Position numbers and translations under genes: made by a program
Notes under the pieces: model-generated
Seen by the model: only the letters and a program-made list of their open reading frames with translations
What the model was told of the DNA's origin: nothing
The model's database searches: none
Shown: positions 49,128 through 57,621 of the stretch, piece by piece
Layout: every line of letters starts with the position of its first letter
Position numbering within the stretch: position 1 is the first letter of the stretch
Origin: Opitutaceae bacterium
GTDB taxonomy: Bacteria > Verrucomicrobiota > Verrucomicrobiia > Opitutales > Opitutaceae
DNA length: 64,000 nt
Direction of reading: 5' to 3'
Assembly (NCBI GenBank): GCA_015075305.1
Contig: JABTUS010000001.1
Coordinates: forward strand, 868,001-932,000

Positions 49128-51581
49128 TCAGCGTGGCTGCAACTCATAGACTTCAACAAGCCCCACACCCGGACGGGCGGCTTGGTTCGTCGATAGATCT
49201 TCGAACGGCCGGACTACAACCGTGTAACCGCCAGGTGGCAGATCAACAATCATCGCGGGCTCCACGGGCTTCATTTCCGGAATGCCCAGGGACTTGATTG
49301 CGTCAAAAACCATCTGCTCGGAATACTGGTCAACCGTTCCGCGAACCAGGACAGGACCGTTCGTCAGACGAGTATTGCGGGAATCCCAGTCGTCATTCTC
49401 AAGGAGCAATTCTCCGCGGGAGTCATGGAGCCACATTTTCGGATCCGGCATCCCGTCGGACACACCGAAGTTCAAGAGCGTCTGACCGAGCGTTCGGATG
49501 AGAATCCGTTTTGTGAAGGATGGCGATCCGGGATCGGGATTGATGACAAAGCCGGCGATGATGGGATTGTCCGTGTCCGCATAGGCACGGGTGGAGAGGT
49601 TGATCAGGCGCGTACCTCCCACCCCGTCGATTTCATAGGCCTCCACGAGCGCGGTGCCCGTCGCTCCGCCCACGCCCTCAATATTGGCGGTGTAGCCTCC
49701 TGGCGGGAGGATGCAGAACAAGGCGGAATCCCGACCACCGGCCGCGAAGGGGAAACCGGCCCGCCGCGTCTGTTCGGCAGCGGGTTGATCGCCCCAATTG
49801 TCGTTGACCGCAAACGGAGTCGTCTCGCCCTGACGGTAAAGCCGCAGAATCGGATCAAGCAACGCGCCGCTGACCCCAAATGGAATCAGCGAAGGTCCCG
49901 CAGCCCGCACGAGGACAGCCTTGTCCGCGCTTCCCGTGATGACAAAACCCCCGATGAGTTGGCGCGATCCCGTTCCCACGAGGGCGCGCGTGGAAACGTT
50001 GATCAGTGTGCCCGCCGAGTACGGAATCTGAGGGGATGCCCGATAGTTAGCCACCGAAAAGGCCGTTTGCCGAACTGTTCGCGCATTGTCGGACTCGCCC
50101 GGCAGGCCGGCTGGGATTCCCAGCGCCACCGGTTCGCGCAAGATTCCAGTCGAGCTTCCGGTGTTCAGATTGGAAAGCACCAGGTTAGGATTGGAAAAAT
50201 AAGGCACCCGCGAGCCCGGTGCATATGCCATGATGTCGCGAAACTGGCGATTCTGCCCCGTGCTGTCCTGGGCAAAAAAGCGGTAGCCATAGCTGTACGG
50301 AAAGGCTCCCGGTCCCTTGGCATTCTCACGATCGTGAGCACAGCCGAAATTGTGCCCCAGTTCGTGCGACAGCACGTGCGACGAGTTCATCGATCCGAAT
50401 CGAACAACCGAGAAACCATAGTAACAGTTCGTGAGGGACTGTGGTTCATCCATGAGATAGGCTATGCCCGCGGATCCGCCAGTGTCTCCGGCCTCGATCC
50501 CCAGCGATACCAGATCGGCCGCCACCTGATCCCGCAACGCATGAATCTGATCAAGCACCCCATCGGTCGTCCCCCTGAGCGAGCCCAGTGTCGCCGAGTA
50601 GCTGACACTGGATTCGTCCAACGCCACCTCATTCGCCGAGGCGAGTTCAATTCTGACAGGAATCTGGCTGCTGGAGAAATCGGCGTTCGTGCCGGCGATC
50701 GTCAGATCGACGATGCTGCCAACCTGGTCGACGCCATACGACTTTTTCACGGCGGTCGTATAAAGAAACAGGAGGCGCACCTTTACTCCGCCGGCGGAAT
50801 CCAACGCCATCGGCGCAAGCGCAGAACGGACCTCATCGCCACTCAGGTCTTTTTCACCTCCAGCAGAAAGTGACTGCATTGCGATCCCTTCCATATTGGA
50901 CACCACCTGTCCTCCACACTCACCCAGCCGGGCCGGATCAACCTTCCAAATCTGTCCGAGCGGACCCTCCGCACTGGCAATCGATCGCAACTGATACTCG
51001 CCGAGCGCCGGATCGAGGATCTGCGCGGAAACAGCGTCCTCGTTCACCGCAATCAGTACCCGGCTTTGGTCGCGCCCCTCGATATCTCCGCTGACGACAA
51101 ATCGCCGGGGCCCGAGGCTTTCAGCGCGGGCTACACGCATGGTGACCACCGATCCGTCGGGCATGGGCAATGAAAACCGACCGGTCCCCGGGGGCATCCA
51201 GGCTGGAGATCGTTTTCCCAGCAAGAGTTCGCGATTCAGCGCTAGGTAGTGAACGCGATCGGTAGCCGCATCCAGCTTCGCTTCAATCTCCGCGGCGTCG
51301 ATCGGCGGGCTGACGTAGGCAAACAAGGCATTGCCGCGGAAATCCGGCGGCGGAGCGTTCCCGACAGCAGGTGCAGCAGCTCCTTCAAAACTGACCATCT
51401 TCTCGGAATCGGCGGTGGTGCCGTTCCGTGAGTTCACAGACGCTTCCGACCGATGAACCCGTTTGGTTTGTCCAGGGCCCGGCTCCTGAAGTCCTTTCAA
51501 GGCGGACCAAACCACCATAGTCAGGAAGCTCACCAACAAACCGATCGAGACGATCGTCCCACGGAAATTGCCTCTAGCCAC
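49128..51581 (-). CDS. Secreted metzincin-type zinc metalloprotease with tandem C-terminal domains
   Basis: An 817-residue exported protein. Residues 7-28 are a signal or anchor helix. The catalytic site HELGHNFGCAHD (about residues 406-417) is a metzincin HExxHxxGxxHD motif as in reprolysin/M12-like enzymes, with YGFSVVRFGSMN before and FRDIMAYAPG (Met-turn) after. A propeptide-like region precedes it (FVVSGDIEGRDQSRVLIAV, GEYQLRSI). The C-terminal part has two tandem copies of a beta-rich unit that start with LINVSTRALVGTG and LINLSTRAYADTD and end in VEAYEI or VEVYEL; this unit recurs in many secreted verrucomicrobial proteins. Start GTG 51581. Confidence 0.85.
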   Translation of the reverse strand: MARGNFRGTIVSIGLLVSFLTMVVWSALKGLQEPGPGQTKRVHRSEASVNSRNGTTADSEKMVSFEGAAAPAVGNAPPPDFRGNALFAYVSPPIDAAEIEAKLDAATDRVHYLALNRELLLGKRSPAWMPPGTGRFSLPMPDGSVVTMRVARAESLGPRRFVVSGDIEGRDQSRVLIAVNEDAVSAQILDPALGEYQLRSIASAEGPLGQIWKVDPARLGECGGQVVSNMEGIAMQSLSAGGEKDLSGDEVRSALAPMALDSAGGVKVRLLFLYTTAVKKSYGVDQVGSIVDLTIAGTNADFSSSQIPVRIELASANEVALDESSVSYSATLGSLRGTTDGVLDQIHALRDQVAADLVSLGIEAGDTGGSAGIAYLMDEPQSLTNCYYGFSVVRFGSMNSSHVLSHELGHNFGCAHDRENAKGPGAFPYSYGYRFFAQDSTGQNRQFRDIMAYAPGSRVPYFSNPNLVLSNLNTGSSTGILREPVALGIPAGLPGESDNARTVRQTAFSVANYRASPQIPYSAGTLINVSTRALVGTGSRQLIGGFVITGSADKAVLVRAAGPSLIPFGVSGALLDPILRLYRQGETTPFAVNDNWGDQPAAEQTRRAGFPFAAGGRDSALFCILPPGGYTANIEGVGGATGTALVEAYEIDGVGGTRLINLSTRAYADTDNPIIAGFVINPDPGSPSFTKRILIRTLGQTLLNFGVSDGMPDPKMWLHDSRGELLLENDDWDSRNTRLTNGPVLVRGTVDQYSEQMVFDAIKSLGIPEMKPVEPAMIVDLPPGGYTVVVRPFEDLSTNQAARPGVGLVEVYELQPR

Positions 51582-51863
51582 AGCGGAAAAGGGTGCTCAT
51601 TCGGAAGTAAGGAGACCAGAGCTCCACTTGTTTCGCAAGTAGCTCCCCACATAAGCGTGCCCAGAGATCCAGTTCACCCTTCTGGCAGCCAGAATTGAGT
51701 CGATATTCCCATGCAAAATGCACTTAAGATACGACCCATCGCGCAAAGGTCCTGCGCGAAACTGACCTCCACGCTTCATGGTGACGAGACACATCAGTGC
51801 CAACAACGCCCTTTCGCACCGCACCCAGCTCAACTGCGACAGGCCTTCCTTTTATAAGGATTA

Positions 51864-52655
51864 ATGTACAAAAATAAGCGAGTTGCGGTTGTCATGCCGG
51901 CCTACAACGCAGAGCGCACGTTGCGGGCAACTTATGACGAAGTGGTCGATCAGGGAATCGTCGACGACATAGTTTTGGTCGACGACCGAAGCCGCGACGC
52001 GACGGTGGCTTTGGCCCGCTCGCTGCCGGGAGTGACGGTGCACGTTCACGACAGAAATCTGGGCTACGGCGGCAACCAGAAAACCTGCTACCGCCTCGCG
52101 CTGGAAAAGGGCGCCGATATCATCATCATGGTTCACCCCGACTATCAATATACGCCGAAACTGATCCCGGCGATGGCCAGTATGATAGCGAACGGGCTTC
52201 ATGATTTTGTGGTCGGCTCTCGCATATTGGGAGGCTTTGCCCTCAAAGGCGGCATGCCCTGGTGGAAATACTTCTCGAACCGCTTCCTGACCGCCGCGCA
52301 GAATCTATTGATGGGGGCGAAACTCTCCGAATATCACACCGGTTACCGCGCCTACTCACGCTCGCTGCTCGAAAGGATGAGTCTCGACGGACTTTCCAAC
52401 GACTTCATTTTCGACAACCAGTTCATCGCCCAGGCGCTTTGGCACGGCTGCATGATCGGCGAAGTCAGCTGCCCGACAAAATATTTCGCTGAAGCATCCT
52501 CCATCAATTTCCGACGCAGCACCATTTACGGATTCGGATGCCTCGGAGTCGCCGGCCGCTTTTTTCTCGCCCGCCGCCTAGGCCTGCCCCGCCCCGCCTA
52601 CCTTTCAGGCCCGAAAACGAATTCGCAGGTGCGCGCGGACAGCACAGACGCGTAA
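51864..52655 (+). CDS. Family 2 glycosyltransferase
   Basis: A 263-residue GT-A enzyme of the DPM1/polyprenyl-phosphate sugar transferase type. It shows AVVMPAYNAERTL, DIVLVDDRSRDATVALA (nucleotide-binding Asp), NLGYGGNQKTCYRLAL and MVHPDYQYTP for the catalytic DxD-like site, then the EYHTGYRAYSR acceptor region. There is no C-terminal membrane pair, so it may be a soluble enzyme. ATG 51864 has AGGA just upstream. A hairpin without a T-run (52655-52672) follows its stop. Confidence 0.88.
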   Translation: MYKNKRVAVVMPAYNAERTLRATYDEVVDQGIVDDIVLVDDRSRDATVALARSLPGVTVHVHDRNLGYGGNQKTCYRLALEKGADIIIMVHPDYQYTPKLIPAMASMIANGLHDFVVGSRILGGFALKGGMPWWKYFSNRFLTAAQNLLMGAKLSEYHTGYRAYSRSLLERMSLDGLSNDFIFDNQFIAQALWHGCMIGEVSCPTKYFAEASSINFRRSTIYGFGCLGVAGRFFLARRLGLPRPAYLSGPKTNSQVRADSTDA

Positions 52656-53077
52656 CCGCCCGGCATGGCGGTGAGCTCTCGTTAAGCCCGATGCGCCGTT
52701 CGAAATCTGCTTGGGCCATCTTCCTCCCGGTGTCCATCTCCTGCATTCGGCGGGAGGTCTCAGTGCGCCACGCCACATTCCGCTTAAAGCTTGGGTTTCA
52801 TGCGAATCCGAATCAGGCGCGCAGGCAGGATTCATCAGGCCAATGCCGGTCTGGCAAGTCGTGAGCCGACAAGCACAGCTGCGGAAGTGGGGTTGCTCGA
52901 TTCTCAATCTTTCCGAGCTTGGTTCCTCCGTTAACCACAAACATTAGGGGCTGATCCCACGGCTGTCTGAATTAGGGTGATTCTGGCGTTTCTAAGACAT
53001 TTGAGAATAGCGATTAACGATGATTTTGATGTGTCATCGATTTGATTTCTGGGGCCAAGTGATCCGCTATTTCGCGG
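52656..53077. other. 422-bp region between GT2 gene and IS4 remnant
   Basis: I see no supportable gene. Short open frames here lack ribosome binding sites and known similarity. A 6-bp GC hairpin lies next to the GT2 stop. The last 100 bp, with ATTAGGGTGATT and a CCGCTATTTCGCGG hairpin just before the ATG, are probably the upstream end of the IS4-type element. Confidence 0.35.
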
Positions 53078-53457
53078 ATGAATACCGGCAAAACCGCTCT
53101 GGCCCAAGTGCTCGCAGGCATCAGCGGGAAAGAGTTTTCGCGTTGCTCCTCGCGATATCCAATGCGTCGCGACACTCCGGCGCTTTCCGCTTACGATCAC
53201 TTTGCCACGATGGTCTTCGCACAGCTCACCTATCGCGAGAGCCTGCGCGACATCGAGGTCTGTTTGAATGCGCGTCGAGGGTTGCTTTATCATGCCGGAA
53301 TTCGCGGCACGGTGAAACGCTGCAATCTGGCTTACGCGAACGAGCATCGCGACTGGCGCCTGTTCGCCGAAGTGGCGGGAGTGTTGATGCGCCGGGCGCG
53401 ACGGATGTATGCGGGCGATCCAACGCCGCTCGACTTGGACGCCGATCTGTTCGCGAC
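53078..53457 (+). pseudogene. IS4-family transposase, N-terminal fragment
   Basis: About 125 residues of the N-terminal part of an IS4-type (DUF4372-carrying) transposase. It reads MNTGKTALAQVLAGISGKEF, then YDHFATMVFAQLTYRESLRDIEVCLNARRGLLYHAGIRGTVKRCNLAYANEHRDWRLFAEVAGVLMRRARRMYAG and stops matching after LDLDADLFA. The catalytic LDSTTI...Y-E core is absent; at about 53457 the sequence switches to an IS3 remnant on the other strand. Not functional. Confidence 0.8.
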
Positions 53458-53602
53458 CATCGTCGGAGCACAAGCCCATCCAACAGCCCTGCGACTCCAC
53501 GCATCGAGGATGCCCTGCTCTCGCATCAGACGCGTGCAGCGGCGTCTGCTCGTGCGCACACCTTCCTCCTTGAGATCGGCGACGCTGCGGGGCGCTCCGT
53601 AG
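53458..53602 (-). pseudogene. IS3-family orfB, distal fragment with internal deletion
   Basis: Reading minus strand: APRSVADLKEEGVRTSRRRCTRLMREQGI runs straight into LDAWSRRAVGWACAPTM. The first part is the OrfB helix-turn-helix region, the second the catalytic domain around the second Asp neighbourhood (LDxxSRRxVGW). About 90 residues between them are deleted, including the first catalytic Asp. The fragment is the continuation of the orfB start at 57114-57271, now separated by the inserted transposon. Confidence 0.8.
53598..53602. repeat. Target site duplication CGTAG, left copy
   Basis: Five bases CGTAG directly precede the transposon's TGTCCCGCG end. The identical bases follow its right end at 57109-57113. 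Deleting the element and one copy restores the IS3 orfB codons ...GGAAACTACGGAGCGCCC (GNYGAP). Confidence 0.9.
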
Positions 53603-53623
53603 TGTCCCGCGTCACGGAGTTTC
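53603..53623 (+). repeat. Left terminal inverted repeat
   Basis: TGTCCCGCGTCACGGAGTTT (first 20 bases) pairs with the right end read inward, TGTTCCGCGTCACGGTGTTT; two mismatches in 21. Confidence 0.85.
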
Positions 53624-53682
53624 CTGAAGACGGGAGTGGATTTGGTCAGGGTGGGAGCGACAGTGGTCTGAAGGATCGGGTT

Positions 53683-53694
53683 TGGAGCGTGGCG
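53683..53694 (+). repeat. Left subterminal repeat
   Basis: TGGAGCGTGGCG begins 80 bp inside the left end. Its partner TGGAGCGTGACG lies in inverted orientation at 57016-57027, the same distance from the right end. Such paired sites fit transposase-binding repeats. Confidence 0.55.
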
Positions 53695-53746
53695 GGGTTG
53701 GGGTGAAGAGGGCGTAAGAGGGAGAGGAGGATTAAGAGGTTGGGGA

Positions 53747-54331
53747 ATGCAGCGGATCCACCCACGGCGCTGGGTCCTGAGCAATACATCGAGGACGGAG
53801 GCCCATCGGCAGGTGCGTGGTGAAGGATTGTGTCCGCGGTGTGGAAAGGGTCGGTTGCAACGGCATGGATTTTACAGTCGTGGCGTGACAGGGTGGCGGG
53901 GCAGGGCTGCTGGGTGCTGGTGGCATCGATTCATCTGCGCAGCGTGCAGGGGTACGGTGAGCCTGCCGGGATTCGCGTTGTCGTACCGGCTGGTTGCAGG
54001 TTTCGACGTTTGAAGCGTTTCTCGAGGAGTTCTGGCGAAGGGAAGTGCAGCGGTGGCTGTCGGTGCTGGAGGACTATCGTCGGCGGATGCTTGGCTACGC
54101 GACGGGCTTTGGCGGCGGGTGGGATGCGGCTTGGGCCGTGCACCTCCGGCGAGCAGCAGGGCGATGTGGCCCTGGCTGAAAGCGGCGTGCGGTGGATTGA
54201 CCTCCGCCGCACGCCGACTGGTAGCCGAGTTCAGGACAACCCTGTTTCGGCAGTACCAGTGCCATCAGCCAGCGGGGTGTGGTGAACACCACGGTTGGCC
54301 GGAGAGACCGGGTTCGAACGTGAAGGAGTAG
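53747..54331 (+). pseudogene. Transposon zinc-ribbon protein, frameshifted
   Basis: From ATG 53747 the first frame gives CPRCGKGRLQRHGFYSRGVTGWRGRAAG and then FICAACRGTVSLPGFALSYRLV, a two-knuckle zinc ribbon like the DUF6431-type proteins that accompany such elements. The reading then shifts: FEAFLEEFWRREVQRWLSVLEDYRRRML is in the next frame (about 54000-54130) and MWPWLKAACGGLTSAARRLVAEFRTTLFRQYQCHQP in a third (about 54160-54270). An ancestral protein of about 190 residues is thus broken at least twice. It probably helped target or DNA recognition. Confidence 0.6.
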
Positions 54332-54385
54332 CAGCCCACACAACGAAAATATCGCGATCGTGAACCGGGCGGTGAAACGCTTTCG

Positions 54386-55591
54386 GTGAAAATCTCCTTC
54401 GGAAGAGGAATCACGGGAAGCGAGGGCGCTGGCGCGCTTCGCCGCCGTTCAGGCGGTGATGCAGGCGGTCCGGAACGGACTGCCGTTGATGCGGCAGCGC
54501 AACAGGCCGCGCAGCAGGCCTGGGACAGGCAGCTGTATTCGGCCGCGACGATCGAGGACTGGTACTACGACTACAGGCACGGTGTTTGCCGCGCTGCACA
54601 GTCAAAGGCGTTGTGACCGGGAAAATCGAAGGCGATGGATTCGGCCGCGGTGGAGGCGTTGTGCAGACTGAGGCGGGAGCATCCGGGCCTGACACTCAAA
54701 GCCCTGGCGGAGGAGTTGGTGCGGCAGGGGATCCTGGAGCGCGGCAGTGTGAGCGAAAGCACGCTGCGGAGGCGGCTGGTGGAGGCGGGATTGGACCGGC
54801 GCAGCGTGCGGGCCGGTTCGGGTCTTAGCGGGGGGCCGACGAAGGCCTTCGAACTGCCGCTGCCGAATCTATTGTGGATGGCCGACTGCATGCACGGGCC
54901 GACGCTGAGGACCGGGGGGAATGCAGGGGCGCAGCGCACGTATTTGTTCGCGCTGCTCGACGACTGCTCGCGGCTGTGCGTGCACGGGCAGTTTTACGAG
55001 CACGAACGCCTGGAGGGTTTCCTGGATGCGCTGCGGCGGGCGCTCCAGACCCGCGGGCTGCCGGAGAAACTCTACACGGACAATGGAGCGGCGTTCCGCA
55101 GCCAGCATCTGGCGGTCGTGTGTGCGAACCTCGGCATCCGCCTGATCCACGCGAAGCCGTACCACAGCTGGTCGAAGGGCAAGATCGAGCGGTTCTTTTC
55201 CACGGTGCAGACCCAGTTCCTCCCGCCGCTGGTGTTCACGCCGGTGCACTCCATCGACGAATTGAACCGGCGGTTCTGGCGGTGGCTGGAGAGCGGGTAC
55301 CATCAACACGTGCACTCGGCCCTGGCCGGCGAGGCACCGGCGCAGCGCTTCGCACGGCTGGGCACGGCGTTGAGGCTGCTGGATGCGAACGCGCCACTCG
55401 ACCGCTTGTTCTTCATGCGGGTGGAGCGGCGGGTGCGCAAGGATGCGACCTTCTCGCTGGAAGCGGGCCTTTGGGAGGTGGCGGCGCATCTGCGCGGGCA
55501 GCTCATCACGGTGCGTTTCGATCCGGTGAGCCCTGGCGGGTGGAGGTCTGGCTGGGCGAAGGCGGTTCATCAGGCTGGCGGTGCGCTGTGA
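54386..55591 (+). pseudogene. DD35E rve-type transposase, N-terminus frameshifted
   Basis: The catalytic part is intact from 54635 to 55591 (318 residues). HTH-like sequence LTLKALAEELVRQGILERGSVSESTLRRRL precedes the RNase H-fold core, which carries the triad Asp84 (WMADCMHG), Asp149 (YTDNGAAF) and Glu185 (KGKIERFF). The last two are 35 residues apart, the DD35E spacing of retroviral-type integrases, TniA, TnsB and IS481-like enzymes. Upstream, pieces of the N-terminal domain (ARFAAVQAVMQAVRNGLPL; QQAWDRQLYSAATIEDWYYDYRHG; FAALHSQRR) lie in different frames between 54386 and 54635, so the full protein is no longer made unless translation restarts at ATG 54635. Confidence 0.75.
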
Positions 55592-55632
55592 CAAGCACCG
55601 CAACGCGAAAATCCCCTTCGTGACCAACGACT

Positions 55633-56473
55633 ATGAGCGCGAAACCCACTGAAGCCCCGGCGCTGGACCTGGCGCTCAAGACGCTGTGGGGTGCCAGCCG
55701 ATGGCCGGGGATGGCCGACGGCGGGGTGGTCCTTGCCCACCCCGCCTGGCAGGAGGCGTACCGACGACTCGACCAACTGGCCGTTGTGCGCGCCAGCGGT
55801 GTCCTTCACGGGCCCAATGGCGTGGGGAAAAGCACCCTGTTGCACCGCTGGAGCGAACGGTTGAGCCCCAAGCAGTATCGCTTCGTGCGGATGACGCACG
55901 GCTCGCTGGCCCACTCCGATCTGCTGCGTCACCTGGTGAAACTCGGTGGCCGGGAGCCGAAGTACCGCAAGGGCGACAACGTCGGCCTGCTGAGCGAACT
56001 GTGGCAGGAGTGGGCTCCGGTGTGGCCGGTGCTCGTCATCGAGGAGGCGCAGGATCTGTCCGTGGCGCACTGGAAGAACTGCGCCTGCTCACCTGCGCCC
56101 GCACCGACGCGGCCCCGCCGTTCTCCTGATCCTCTGCGGGGACGAGGATCTGCTTCGGTCGCACTGGAACTGAGATACCAGACGCGCCACGGTGTCGCGG
56201 CTGGGCTTCTGCCTTCATCTGCCCCCCTGGCCCGCGGAGAAGTTTTCGAGTACCTGCGAGCGCACGGCCGAGGTCGGCATCCTCCAGCCCGCTTGGGCCG
56301 GCCGCCGAAACCCTGCTGCTGCAATCAGGACAGGGGCTGCCGCGCACGCTCAACGCCCTTTGCAGCGCGCCATGGAGCAGGCAGCCCTGGCGAACCGGCG
56401 CGTTGTCACCACCGCGGATGTCCAGTTCGCCCTCGATGCGCTGCCGTGGCTGGCGCGAATCCGTCCGTCGTGA
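55633..56473 (+). pseudogene. Transposon AAA+ ATPase (TniB/ExeA-like), frameshifted
   Basis: The first 145 residues are clean: VLHGPNGVGKSTLLHRW (Walker A, residues about 60-68) and WPVLVIEEAQDL (Walker B with Glu-Glu-Ala-Gln). After about 56070 the frame breaks: LEELRLLTCARTDAAPPFS, LILCGDEDLLRSHW, LRYQTRHGV and NRRVVTTADVQFALDALPWLA appear in different frames. The pieces are the expected sensor and lid parts of an AAA+ ATPase of the type paired with TniA-like transposases for target selection. It starts 41 bp after the transposase stop, so the two formed an operon. Confidence 0.7.
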
Positions 56474-56479
56474 GGCACC

Positions 56480-56968
56480 ATGCAACCGGCCAGCCCCCAC
56501 GTCCGTCGTACCTGCCCTGCTCGAGGAAATCCGCCGCTTCTATGCCCAAGCCAGGCGCGCACCTTCCATCGCGACCGGCGCATGCTGCTTTACGCGCTGG
56601 GCTGGCCGGCGACCTGGCTGGAGCACCGCGCGCTCACACGTGCCTCGGCCCGCTACACCACGCTGATCACCGACCGCCTCGACGACATCGCCGCGCACGG
56701 TGATCCCGCCCGTGCGGCCCATACTTTCCGGCGTATCTGCTCAAATGCGTCCGGGGATTGGTTCCAGCATCCGGCGACGAACTCGACGCTGAACTCAAAC
56801 ACATCCGAAACGCCCTCGATCAAATCTCGCCTCACCCTCGCTCGCCGCCCTGACGGTCCGGCGGGACGCCACCACCTCGCATTGCTCGCGGCCGCTCATC
56901 GGCTGCTCCACGCAACGCGGCAGCGCCAACGCCAGCCCGCCGCCGACCGCCAGCTGTCGCTGTTTTGA
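56480..56968 (+). pseudogene. Transposon small accessory ORF, frameshifted
   Basis: A remnant of the fourth gene of the element. RRMLLYALGWPATWLEHRALTRASARYTTLITDRLDDIAAHGDPAR is clear helical sequence, followed, after a frame shift near 56725, by AYLLKCV-, GDELDAELKHIRNALDQI-like sequence in another frame. I do not know a named function; similar short ORFs follow the AAA gene in related transposons by my recollection of the family, which I could not check here. Confidence 0.45.
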
Positions 56969-57015
56969 TCTCCGCCGCGATCAACGTGGCGTCACACCGC
57001 GTCGCTTTTCCATCA

Positions 57016-57027
57016 CGTCACGCTCCA
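57016..57027 (-). repeat. Right subterminal repeat
   Basis: Minus-strand TGGAGCGTGACG, 81 bp inside the right end. It matches TGGAGCGTGGCG near the left end at 11 of 12 bases in mirror orientation. Confidence 0.55.
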
Positions 57028-57087
57028 CCCGGAGCACCCGCAAACAGCTCTACTCCCGTGCCGCATTTATCACGAAAAAACGTTCCT

Positions 57088-57108
57088 GAAACACCGTGAC
57101 GCGGAACA
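57088..57108 (-). repeat. Right terminal inverted repeat
   Basis: Minus strand TGTTCCGCGTCACGGTGTTT, inward from 57108, the partner of the left repeat at 53603. The plus strand therefore ends in ...GCGGAACA. Confidence 0.85.
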
Positions 57109-57113
57109 CGTAG
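57109..57113. repeat. Target site duplication CGTAG, right copy
   Basis: CGTAG directly after the right transposon end, identical to 53598-53602. Confidence 0.9.
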
Positions 57114-57271
57114 TTTCCCCGACTCGCGCGATGCGACGCGATGATGCGCGTGGCCAATGCGGCATCTTCCCTCTGTCGCTCAGTGACGGGGCTGGTCAAC
57201 CATCGGTGATATCCGCTTCGCGACACGCCCACTACGGCGCACAGTTGGCTGATTGAGTGCTCGCCCGTCAT
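57114..57271 (-). pseudogene. IS3-family orfB, N-terminal fragment
   Basis: MTGEHSISQLCAVVGVSRSGYHRWLTSP, then ALATRIIASHRASRGNY: the N-terminal segment of IS3 OrfB. It is cut by the transposon right after the codons for GNY; beyond that the frame reads into transposon-end sequence. Its ATG overlaps the orfA stop codon (ATGA), so ribosomes may restart rather than slip. Confidence 0.8.
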
Positions 57272-57621
57272 CGCCTTGATCCGGGCATACTTCTCTCAGG
57301 CGTTTCGGAGAGGATGCCCAGTGATTTTTTTAGGATGATCTCCCTCTCCCGCAAACGGGCGTTCTCGGCCCGCAGCCTGATGATTTCCTCATCCTTTTGC
57401 TCGGGCGTCATACCGCCCTTCACTCCCGAGGCGCTTGATGGCGTCGGGGCATACTGCCGCCTCCATGCATGCAGCAGGCTGTCTCGGATATCCAGTTGCT
57501 CAGCGACTTGCCGAATCGATCGATCTCCCTTCAGCGTCAGCTGCACCGCATTGCGTTTGTACGTCTCGTCAAACTCCCTCCGAATCCGGCGGGAGCTACC
57601 TGTCATTTGGTTGTCATTCAT
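57268..57621 (-). CDS. IS3-family transposase OrfA
   Basis: A 117-residue protein with the HTH domain of IS3 OrfA (RREFDETYKRNAVQLTLKGDRSIRQVAEQLDIRDSLLHAWRRQYA) and a leucine-zipper-like coil (KDEEIIRLRAENARLREREIILKKSLGIL). It looks intact, but its orfB partner is destroyed, so no active transposase can be made here. ATG 57621 gives the usual OrfA start; an in-frame start at 57654 adds 11 residues. Confidence 0.85.
   Translation of the reverse strand: MNDNQMTGSSRRIRREFDETYKRNAVQLTLKGDRSIRQVAEQLDIRDSLLHAWRRQYAPTPSSASGVKGGMTPEQKDEEIIRLRAENARLREREIILKKSLGILSETPERSMPGSRR

Larger units (their letters stand above)
53603..57108 (+). mobile_element. Decayed Tn7/Tn5053-like transposon, 3,506 bp
   Basis: Boundaries are set by imperfect terminal inverted repeats starting TGT and ending ACA, flanked by a 5-bp duplication (CGTAG). 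Content in order: zinc-ribbon protein, DD35E rve-type transposase, AAA+ ATPase with Walker A and B, and a small accessory ORF, all on the plus strand. TGT/ACA ends, 5-bp duplications, a DD35E transposase and an ATP-binding partner are features of the Tn7, Tn5053/Tn402 and Mu group. Every gene has frameshifts except the transposase core, so the copy is probably inactive. Confidence 0.85.

Noticed and set aside
51597-51833. 78-codon minus-strand frame between the protease and GT2 genes
   Set aside because: No ribosome binding site, no domain, and poor codon use for this genome.
53020-53706. Plus-strand 228-codon frame across the IS4/IS3 junction
   Set aside because: Out of frame with the IS4 transposase and antisense to the IS3 orfB remnant.
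54869-55627. Minus-strand open frame of 252 codons opposite the transposase
   Set aside because: Low-complexity Arg/Pro/Gln sequence mirrors the transposase coding strand; the plus strand has clear DD35E motifs.
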